The translations under genes were made by a program, and so were the position numbers. A stretch of DNA of 6,600 nucleotides. Origin: an uncultured Clostridia bacterium. Its GTDB lineage: Bacteria > Bacillota > Clostridia > UBA1381. Shown here piece after piece: positions 1 to 5,038 of this stretch. The notes beneath the pieces were generated by a model that saw only the letters and a list, made by a program, of their open reading frames with translations, was not told where the DNA came from and ran no database searches. Positions within the stretch are counted from its first letter, which is position 1, and each line of letters begins with the position of its first letter. Where the stretch lies: the NCBI GenBank assembly GCA_934487205.1, contig CAKSRS010000084.1, forward strand, positions 1 to 6,600. The letters are read 5' to 3'.

Positions 1-223
1 GCAAATTCGGCGGCGACATAATCACGCCGCGTTTTGAATCGAGCGGACCGCCGCAGGATATGCCGATTGCGTCATTTACACCGAGCTTTTCGACTGCGGA
101 TATTATATTTTTAATCGTTTCATCAACCGTCGTGGTTTCAAATTTAATCTTGTCGGCGATGCCGTTTTCATCGCCTACAATCACCGCGCACTTCGTGCCG
201 CCTATATCAATTCCCGTCAGCAT
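1..223 (-). CDS. ROK-family sugar kinase, N-terminal 74 residues (3' end off the left edge)
   Basis: Reading the minus strand from an ATG at 223 gives 74 codons open to the window edge. The N terminus carries the ROK/hexokinase-fold phosphate-binding loop DIGGTK at residues 6-11, preceded by a short beta strand (MLTGI). A second ROK hallmark, GISCGGPLD followed by a basic residue and G-V-I, lies at about residues 54-68. ROK kinases phosphorylate sugars such as glucose, mannose, fructose or N-acetylmannosamine with ATP. ROK repressors instead start with a helix-turn-helix domain, which is absent here, so a kinase is favoured. The substrate-binding and zinc-binding ExGH and CxCG regions lie off the window, so the substrate cannot be judged. 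The start is supported by AAGGAG 7 bases upstream, and the gene begins 3 bases after the transaldolase stop, so the two are probably translationally coupled. In a mannosidase operon, a mannose or fructose kinase is a reasonable inference. Confidence 0.9.
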   Translation of the reverse strand, partial: MLTGIDIGGTKCAVIVGDENGIADKIKFETTTVDETIKNIISAVEKLGVNDAIGISCGGPLDSKRGVIMSPPNL

Positions 224-226
224 ATT

Positions 227-877
227 TTAACTCCTTTTCGGAACGCTTTCCCAGTCCTTCAAAAAGCGTTCTATGCCTGCGTCGGTCAATGGGTGACAAA
301 TCATCTGACATATTACTTTATACGGAATTGTCGCGATATGCGCACCTGCCAGCGCCGCGTCAACAACGTCCTCCGGGCTTCTGATGCTTGCCGCGATTAT
401 CTCGGTTTTGATGCCGTGTATATCAAAAATTGCCGCAATTGACTCAATCAGGCTGTTGCCGTTTGAGGAAATATCATTCAGCCTGCCGACGAACGGACTG
501 ACATAGCTCGCGCCTGCACGAGCTGCCAAAAGCGCCTGTGCCGGACTGAAAACCAAGGTAACATTCGTCTTTATTCCCTTTGCCGAAAGCTGCTTTACAG
601 CTTTTAACCCCTCCGCCGTCATCGGAATTTTGATTACGATATTTTTATGTATTTTTGCAAGCTCCAAAGCCTCTGCGACCATTTTGTCCGCCTCAAGGCT
701 GATAACCTCCGCAGAAATCGGTCCGTCGACAATTGAGGTAATCTCGGTCACAACGTCCTTAAAAACCTTACCCTCCTTCGCGATAAGTGACGGATTTGTC
801 GTAACGCCGCAAATCACGCCCATGTCATTTGCCGCCCTTATTTCATCTACATTTGCCGTGTCAATAAATATTTTCAT
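227..877 (-). CDS. tal: Small transaldolase (TalC / fructose-6-phosphate aldolase family)
   Basis: This is a complete 216-residue class I aldolase of the small, decameric-type transaldolase family (E. coli FsaA/TalC are about 220 residues). Family landmarks are FIDTAN with Asp6, GVTTNPSL at 24-31, the Schiff-base lysine Lys83 in VIKIPMTAEGL, TNVTLVFSPAQA at 104-115, SPFVGR at 127-132 and AASIRSP at 162-168. Two positions separate transaldolases from true fructose-6-phosphate aldolases: E. coli FsaA has Gln59 (FAQV) and Tyr131 (APYVNR), whereas this protein has Glu57 (SAEV) and Phe129 (SPFVGR), as in transaldolase. I therefore favour transaldolase activity (sedoheptulose-7-P + glyceraldehyde-3-P to erythrose-4-P + fructose-6-P), although automatic pipelines often name this family fsa. 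The ATG at 877 follows a strong AAGGAGG. The gene starts 18 bases after the mannosidase stop and ends 3 bases before the ROK kinase start. It is cytoplasmic, with no signal peptide. A dedicated role on an unusual sugar phosphate is possible but unproven. Confidence 0.93.
   Translation of the reverse strand: MKIFIDTANVDEIRAANDMGVICGVTTNPSLIAKEGKVFKDVVTEITSIVDGPISAEVISLEADKMVAEALELAKIHKNIVIKIPMTAEGLKAVKQLSAKGIKTNVTLVFSPAQALLAARAGASYVSPFVGRLNDISSNGNSLIESIAAIFDIHGIKTEIIAASIRSPEDVVDAALAGAHIATIPYKVICQMICHPLTDAGIERFLKDWESVPKRS
231..236 (-). promoter_or_regulatory. Ribosome binding site for the ROK kinase, inside the transaldolase gene
   Basis: AAGGAG on the minus strand lies in the last codons of the transaldolase gene and 7 bases before the ATG at 223. 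This placement fixes the kinase start and implies that ribosomes finishing the transaldolase can restart on the kinase. Confidence 0.8.
241..271 (-). other. 9-bp inverted repeat at the end of the transaldolase gene
   Basis: In the mRNA sense, GAACGCTTT and AAAGCGTTC are exact reverse complements with a 13-base loop. The structure ends 4 bases before the AAGGAG of the ROK kinase. There is no U-tract after it, so it is not a terminator. It could affect kinase initiation or may be chance. Confidence 0.45.
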
Positions 878-886
878 TTTATTTTT

Positions 887-893
887 CCTCCTT
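887..893 (-). promoter_or_regulatory. Strong ribosome binding site for the transaldolase
   Basis: AAGGAGG, a full match to the anti-Shine-Dalgarno consensus, lies 9 bases upstream of the transaldolase ATG at 877 in the 18-base gap after the mannosidase stop. It is the strongest such site in the window and suggests high translation of this gene independent of coupling. Confidence 0.85.
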
Positions 894-895
894 AA

Positions 896-3280
896 TTATT
901 CCAAAAAATCGGTTTCTTTTATATTCGCCCCGTCAACAATAAATGTTTTTATCTCGTTTGCGCCGAAATCTGCCGTAAACTCTGTATCAAACAGTTTGAT
1001 TTTCACCGAAGTTTTTTTATTCTCAGACTCATAGCATCTTAAAACGAATGCGTCCGAATCCTCGTGCTTTTTCAGTGCGGTGACAACAATGTTTTCTTCC
1101 GAAATGCTTATTCCGGAATATTTTGTTCCCAACTTTCCGTGATGGAAAGTTTCAACTATTACTGTCGGACGGTTATTCAGCATCTGTGACTGTTTTTCCG
1201 CATCCGCAAATGATTCAAACGGAAATATTGTATATGTAAATTCGTGTTCACCCTGATCCATATACTCGCAAAATTCATCACGTTTTCCGAAATGATCTGC
1301 AAAAATTGCACCGCGTAGCACTGTCAGCGACAGCTTATTTTTGTCGGCATCAAAACTGTATTTTGATGTTGTCGCAACACCTACACCCGCGTTACCGTCC
1401 TTCATCGCAATCCATGCACCCGACGGTTGTTCGCCGCCGTCTGTTGCTCTTTCGATGTATCCGTAGGGAATTTCATTAAATGCCGTAGGATTTTCACAGC
1501 TCACATCAAAGGCAAATTTAAGCATTCTGTGCTTTTCTCTGAAGTTAATTTTAGTTTTTACAATCAGTTTATTATCTCCGTTTTCAAGATAGTAGTCGCG
1601 GATAATGTGCGTATTTTCAAAACTCTGTTCACATCTTACCGCCGCTCTTACCGGACCGTTTTCTATAAGCTTTGTGCTTCCGTTTTTACACTCGGCAACA
1701 CATTTTTTAAAGTCATAGATATCGTGTGCCCACGTGTCACACTCCGTTTCGTCCATAAGCACAGCCGATGTGCCGCAAAGCAGATATTTGTTTGTTTTTT
1801 TATCATAAAGCGTGCTGATCTCGCCTGTTTTCCCGTCAAATTCCACGCGAATAAATTCATTCTCCATATGTATATCAGATGTTGAAAGAGCCGTTTCATA
1901 GTTTTCCTCCGGCACTTCAAAATACATTCTGTAAACTGCGTAACCCAATGCCGGTATTTTTGCCGTAAATGCTGTTTGATACTTGTCATCACCGTTAGTT
2001 TTTGAATCACGTACAGACTGAATTGCAACTTTTTTCCCATTTTCATCAATAACAATCTTTCCGGCATCTCTTACCGTAACAACCGTTTCCACATCATAAG
2101 AAAGCGGATTAAATATCACAACCGGTGTTCCAATATTCTCCTCTGTACGCCAAGCAATAACCGGCGGCCATTTCTTATACGGTTTTAACTCTTTCCCATC
2201 CATTGTATCTATATTCCACGAAATCTGCTGAAGCGCAAAATTGATATTTCTGTCCGCTATCGCCACAGCCTCACCGTGCAGATACCTTGCGTCCGTGTAT
2301 GCCTCTTTTATTGCACAGCCACCCATAGTATCGTGGAATTGATTAAACAACACATCCTCCCACGCACGTTTATACTCTTCTGCAGGATACTCCGTACCCA
2401 TAAGAGTGTTTGAAAGAGCCGAGTATCCCTCTGCTTCAAACAGTTTGTTTTCACAAAGTCTGTTATTCGCCTTTATCTCGCTCATTGCACTGTAACAGCC
2501 TTTTGCATGGAACTGCAAATCATCGTGAACAACAGGCACTTCATCATTCTTTACCGCATCAAAATATTCATTGACCGTTGAATATACAAAGCTGTCATCA
2601 AGCGTTCTGTGCATTTCATCAAGTAACTCGACAGTTGCACCGCCGCCGTGATTTCCCACTCCGTAAAATGCCATCATATCATGCTTATCCGCAAGGGTTT
2701 TAATATTCTCAAAAACCTGCATACGCGTAAGGTCTATGCTGTAACATTCCGGTATGCGATATGTTCTTACCCTGCTTCCGTCCATACTCTCCCAATCAAA
2801 CAAGTATGCCGGCAAGCTCTTTTCGTGCGGCATTGGGCGCATAAACACATAATTATCCATACCGCTCTTTTTAAGTATCTGCGGCAAATTTCCGTTGTGA
2901 CCGAACGAGTCGACATTGTATCCGGTATTTGCCTTCACGCCAAACTTTTCCTCAAAGTATCTCTGACTTATCAGCGCGTGCCGCGCAAATGACTCACCTG
3001 ACGGAACATTACAGTCCGGCTGAATAAACCAACCGCCGACAATGTTCCATCTGCCTTCTTTAACTCTTGCGACAATCTCATTAAACATTTTCTTGTCACT
3101 TTTTTCAATCCACATATAATATGCACTGCATGCCGCTGTAAATTTAAAATCCGGAAATTCCTTCATACGGTCAAGTGCACTTCTGAAAGTAGCCTTTATT
3201 TCCGTAAATCCCTCCTGCCATTGCCACAGCCACACAGGATCCAAATGCGCATTTCCTATTAGATGTATTTTTTTCATCAT
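896..3280 (-). CDS. GH38 alpha-mannosidase, full length
   Basis: This is a 794-residue glycoside hydrolase family 38 enzyme, which removes alpha-mannosyl residues by a retaining, metal-dependent mechanism. Counting from the ATG at 3280, the catalytic domain opens at once with HLIGNAHLDPVWLWQWQEGF, giving zinc ligands His12 and Asp14. The nucleophile and third ligand is Asp124 in NVDSFGHNG. The fourth ligand is His316 in NQFHDTMGG. The helical middle domain follows HAKGCYSA (from about residue 258) to about 345. The beta-sandwich C-terminal domains follow, with FNPLS near 390 and MENEFIRVEF near 472. All key residues are present, so it should be active. There is no signal peptide, so it should be cytoplasmic, acting on imported mannosides. 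It lacks the extra N-terminal domain of Ams1-like enzymes. It aligns by eye with the upstream GH38 gene in the C-terminal part but is clearly a different subtype. It lies 29 bases after the HAD gene and 18 before the transaldolase. Linkage specificity cannot be read from sequence. Confidence 0.95.
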   Translation of the reverse strand: MMKKIHLIGNAHLDPVWLWQWQEGFTEIKATFRSALDRMKEFPDFKFTAACSAYYMWIEKSDKKMFNEIVARVKEGRWNIVGGWFIQPDCNVPSGESFARHALISQRYFEEKFGVKANTGYNVDSFGHNGNLPQILKKSGMDNYVFMRPMPHEKSLPAYLFDWESMDGSRVRTYRIPECYSIDLTRMQVFENIKTLADKHDMMAFYGVGNHGGGATVELLDEMHRTLDDSFVYSTVNEYFDAVKNDEVPVVHDDLQFHAKGCYSAMSEIKANNRLCENKLFEAEGYSALSNTLMGTEYPAEEYKRAWEDVLFNQFHDTMGGCAIKEAYTDARYLHGEAVAIADRNINFALQQISWNIDTMDGKELKPYKKWPPVIAWRTEENIGTPVVIFNPLSYDVETVVTVRDAGKIVIDENGKKVAIQSVRDSKTNGDDKYQTAFTAKIPALGYAVYRMYFEVPEENYETALSTSDIHMENEFIRVEFDGKTGEISTLYDKKTNKYLLCGTSAVLMDETECDTWAHDIYDFKKCVAECKNGSTKLIENGPVRAAVRCEQSFENTHIIRDYYLENGDNKLIVKTKINFREKHRMLKFAFDVSCENPTAFNEIPYGYIERATDGGEQPSGAWIAMKDGNAGVGVATTSKYSFDADKNKLSLTVLRGAIFADHFGKRDEFCEYMDQGEHEFTYTIFPFESFADAEKQSQMLNNRPTVIVETFHHGKLGTKYSGISISEENIVVTALKKHEDSDAFVLRCYESENKKTSVKIKLFDTEFTADFGANEIKTFIVDGANIKETDFLE

Positions 3281-3288
3281 TTTGTACT

Positions 3289-3296
3289 TCACCTCT
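3289..3296 (-). promoter_or_regulatory. Ribosome binding site that decides the start of the full-length GH38 gene
   Basis: AGAGGTGA on the minus strand contains an in-frame GTG (3292-3290) that would give four extra residues (MKYK). Because that GTG is part of the Shine-Dalgarno sequence itself, and AGGTGA stands 8 bases before an ATG at 3280 (with a second in-frame ATG at 3277), the ATG at 3280 is the likelier start. The protein then begins MMKKIHLIGNAHLDPVW, with the catalytic domain at the extreme N terminus. Confidence 0.75.
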
Positions 3297-3309
3297 TGTC
3301 ATATGCTCT

Positions 3310-4236
3310 TTACATAATAATATCCAATATCTCCATCAACTCGTCAATCCGATAATCGCACATATCTCCGACACCCGCTTTGTCAATATTGCCTCCCGAT
3401 ATTCCGACGCAGCTAAAGCCCGCAAGCTTTATTGACACAACGCCCGCCGAGCTGTCCTCAATCCCGACCACCTTATGCCGACGCTCAAACTGAATACCCA
3501 GTCCCACTCTTGCAGTTTCGGCATAAAGCCACGGGTGCGGTTTCGGTTCAAGTTCACCGAGCGTGCCTGTCTGCCCTTTTCGCAGTGCCTGCCCCGCGGT
3601 GATGATGCTGTCATAAAAATCCACAGGGTCACCCATATCAAGCTGCTTAAACGCCGAGATTATCTCCGGCATTGCCTTCTCATAAAGTCCGCTTGTGACA
3701 AGCCCGATTTTTATGCCCTCTTTTTTGACTGTCATCAAAAATTCTTTTAAGTTCGGTGCAGGAGTAAATGCATCCTGTTTGCCTCGTCCTTTTAAGATTT
3801 CGTCCATTTCGTAGTTTACGATTTCAAAGTAATACTTACGTGCAAGCTCTAAACTTTCGCCCTTTGCGTATTTGTCAATCATATACTGCAAATGCTCGGA
3901 TACGCTGTGTCCCGAGATGAACGGATCGTCCTCAGTTTCACGTTTAAATTTATTATCGCCCAAAAGCCGTGCGGTTGTCCGCTCAATCACCCACATCCAA
4001 AAGCTCTCGCTGTGCACGCTTGTACCATCCAAGTCCATAAGTATTGCCTCGGCTTTAGGCTCAAAGTGCGTTTCATGCATCGGATAAATTGCCGGGTAAC
4101 CCATTCCGCTTTTGACAACGCATAATTTCTTATCGTCAAATTCAACTATGTCAATCTTTTTATCGTCCGGAGTGAGGATTTTCCTCACTCCATCCTTTCC
4201 TGCTTCAAAAAATTCGCTCTTTCTTATTTCGTTCAT
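3310..4236 (-). CDS. HAD-superfamily hydrolase (phosphatase/phosphomutase-like) with N-terminal extension
   Basis: This 308-residue protein has all four HAD motifs. Motif I is DLDGT with nucleophile Asp68 and acid/base Asp70. Motif II is Thr181-Ser182 in GLVTSGLYEKA. Motif III is Lys232 in EPKPHPW. Motif IV is GIEDSSAG with Glu260 and Asp261. A helical region from about 78 to 160 between motifs I and II fits a C1-type cap as in beta-phosphoglucomutase and phosphoglycolate phosphatase relatives, so the substrate is probably a small phosphorylated sugar or acid. The HAD core normally begins a few residues before motif I. Here about 62 residues precede it, including DKKIDIVEFDDKKLCVVKSG and GYPAIYPMHETHFEP, which I do not recognise. 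The ATG at 4236 is supported by GAGG 7 bases upstream, and the gene lies 15 bases after the SGNH gene. It is cytoplasmic, with no signal peptide. Placement between a mannosidase and an esterase-like gene suggests a phosphosugar role, but the exact reaction is unknown. Confidence 0.9.
   Translation of the reverse strand: MNEIRKSEFFEAGKDGVRKILTPDDKKIDIVEFDDKKLCVVKSGMGYPAIYPMHETHFEPKAEAILMDLDGTSVHSESFWMWVIERTTARLLGDNKFKRETEDDPFISGHSVSEHLQYMIDKYAKGESLELARKYYFEIVNYEMDEILKGRGKQDAFTPAPNLKEFLMTVKKEGIKIGLVTSGLYEKAMPEIISAFKQLDMGDPVDFYDSIITAGQALRKGQTGTLGELEPKPHPWLYAETARVGLGIQFERRHKVVGIEDSSAGVVSIKLAGFSCVGISGGNIDKAGVGDMCDYRIDELMEILDIIM
4169..4191 (-). other. Perfect 10-bp inverted repeat within the 5' end of the HAD gene
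   Basis: In the mRNA sense, GGAGTGAGGA and TCCTCACTCC are exact reverse complements separated by only three A bases. The hairpin spans codons 16-23 of the HAD gene, starting 45 bases after its ATG. No U-tract follows the stem (the next bases read GGACGATAAAAAG, sense strand), so it is not a standard intrinsic terminator. It could slow ribosomes, protect mRNA ends or mark a processing point, or be chance. Confidence 0.7.
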
Positions 4237-4243
4237 TATGGTA

Positions 4244-4247
4244 CCTC
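4244..4247 (-). promoter_or_regulatory. Ribosome binding site for the HAD gene
   Basis: GAGG lies 7 bases before the ATG at 4236, in the 15-base gap after the SGNH stop. It matters because it supports the long start and so makes the unusual N-terminal extension part of the protein. An out-of-frame ATG at 4249-4247 overlaps it and is not the start. Confidence 0.65.
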
Positions 4248-4251
4248 ATTT

Positions 4252-4905
4252 TTATAAGGATAAAAGAAAATTACAGAGCCTTTTTGCCAATTTTTCTGCT
4301 CCGGCATCTGACGGGTGCAGCCCGTCCGGCATATATATTTCCCTTATAATATCTACTTTTGGCTGCAGTCCGCTCGTATTAAACAAATCCAAAACCGGCA
4401 ATCCGTAATATCCAGCTACCTCTTTTATTATATCGACATATCCGGATAAAGTTACTTCGCGCTTTAAACCGATTTCGTTTACTTCATCATCTTCGCTTAC
4501 ACGGTGGAGCGGCGTCATAAAGATAATATCAGCATTCGGATATTTATTGATAAGTCTTGTACACAAACTGTGCAAAGCACCATAGAATGTATATTCATCA
4601 CGGGACTTCATGTTGCCGATTTTCGCGTCCCCATGACCGAAATCATTTGTTCCGCCGAAAACCGCAACTATATCCGCATCATTATCCATACCGCTAACCC
4701 GGGATAAAAAATCCTGATCCCATATCTCATATTCGCTCTTACATGACTGTTTTGCAATTCTTGTTCCGCCTATACCGTAGTTTGTTACTGTTGCTCCCGA
4801 TATTTTTCCGAAAACCGATACATAACATTTTTCCGGTGACGACACGCCTGCACCCGCAGTTATACTATCACCGAGAAACAACACCTTTTTATTTTTCAGT
4901 TCCAT
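4252..4905 (-). CDS. SGNH/GDSL-family hydrolase (likely carbohydrate esterase or lipase-like)
   Basis: This is a complete 217-residue SGNH hydrolase. Block I is LFLGDSITAGAG with the catalytic Ser14. The oxyanion Gly of block II falls in NYGIGGTRIA (about Gly46). Block III is FGGTNDFG with Asn87. Block V is DGLHPSDAGAEKLA with Asp194 and His197. The whole Ser-Gly-Asn-His set is therefore present and the enzyme should be active. Members of this family cleave acyl esters, including acetyl groups on sugars and oligosaccharides. There is no signal peptide or lipobox (the N terminus is MELKNKKVLFLGDS), so it should act in the cytoplasm. In a mannosidase operon, removal of acetyl or other acyl groups from imported oligosaccharides is the natural inference, but the family is too broad to assign a substrate. 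The start at 4905 is fixed by GGAGG 8 bases upstream, within the end of the preceding 43-codon ORF. The stop is 15 bases before the HAD gene. Confidence 0.9.
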   Translation of the reverse strand: MELKNKKVLFLGDSITAGAGVSSPEKCYVSVFGKISGATVTNYGIGGTRIAKQSCKSEYEIWDQDFLSRVSGMDNDADIVAVFGGTNDFGHGDAKIGNMKSRDEYTFYGALHSLCTRLINKYPNADIIFMTPLHRVSEDDEVNEIGLKREVTLSGYVDIIKEVAGYYGLPVLDLFNTSGLQPKVDIIREIYMPDGLHPSDAGAEKLAKRLCNFLLSL

Positions 4906-4906
4906 A

Positions 4907-5038
4907 TTAATTACCTCCGAATTGTATTGTTAAGCCGCTCAAATACCAAATTTCATTAATCGTCCGTATAAGACATTCAAGCTCACCGAACTTAATAAAA
5001 TACTTTGAGATTTCCTCAAAAAGCTCCGATATTTTCAT
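4907..5038 (-). CDS. Small ORF, 43 residues, unknown function, coupled to both neighbours
   Basis: Between the partial GH38 gene and the SGNH gene is a 43-codon ORF that short-ORF filters would miss. Its ATG (5038-5036) overlaps the TGA stop of the mannosidase (5040-5038) in a TGATG arrangement, and GAGG lies 7 bases upstream. Its TAA (4909-4907) is 1 base before the ATG of the SGNH gene, and its last codons contain that gene's GGAGG. The predicted peptide starts MKISELFEEISKYFIKFGEL, probably helical and amphipathic, has one Cys at 22, one Trp at 31, and ends TIQFGGN. There is no signal peptide or evident membrane span. I recognise no family. It may be a genuine small protein, a leader that only carries ribosomes to the SGNH start, or the remnant of a longer gene. 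The ribosome binding site and tight coupling argue that it is translated; function is unknown. Confidence 0.6.
   Translation of the reverse strand: MKISELFEEISKYFIKFGELECLIRTINEIWYLSGLTIQFGGN
4914..4918 (-). promoter_or_regulatory. Ribosome binding site for the SGNH gene, inside the 43-codon ORF
   Basis: GGAGG on the minus strand, 8 bases before the ATG at 4905, is built from the Gly-Gly codons near the end of the small ORF. It fixes the SGNH start and couples the two reading frames. Confidence 0.8.

Noticed and set aside
878..895. Possible terminator or promoter in the 18-base gap between mannosidase and transaldolase
   Set aside because: There is no inverted repeat, and the A-rich run is simply the spacer after a strong AAGGAGG. 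The gap is too short for a promoter, and any promoter would have to lie inside the mannosidase gene, where I saw no convincing -35/-10 pair.
1119..1130. Short palindrome ATTCCGGAAT in the mannosidase gene
   Set aside because: A 10-base palindrome is expected by chance in a sequence of this size and it has no positional relation to any start, stop or gap.
1427..1885. 152-codon plus-strand ORF opposite the full-length mannosidase
   Set aside because: It lies entirely antisense to a gene with clear GH38 motifs, its translation is Cys/Phe-rich with no recognisable domain, and it has no operon context. Other plus-strand frames (630-1034, 2648-2992, 3475-3750, 3872-4125, 4112-4408, 4504-4707, 5767-5964, 6301-6495) were rejected for the same reason.
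1663..2067. 134-codon minus-strand ORF within the mannosidase gene
   Set aside because: It is a +1/-1 frame shadow of the GH38 gene, whose own frame is intact and shows conserved motifs through this region, so it does not indicate a frameshift.
3421..3600. Local G+C rise to about 58% in the HAD gene against about 40% in the mannosidase
   Set aside because: Hand counts of a few rows show it, but the HAD frame and motifs continue unchanged through it and rows elsewhere in the same gene drop to 37%. This is more likely amino-acid and codon variation than horizontal transfer.
3429..3641. 70-codon minus-strand ORF inside the HAD gene
   Set aside because: It is an alternate frame over the HAD motif III-IV region. 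The HAD frame is uninterrupted and carries Lys232 and Glu260-Asp261, so this is a shadow.
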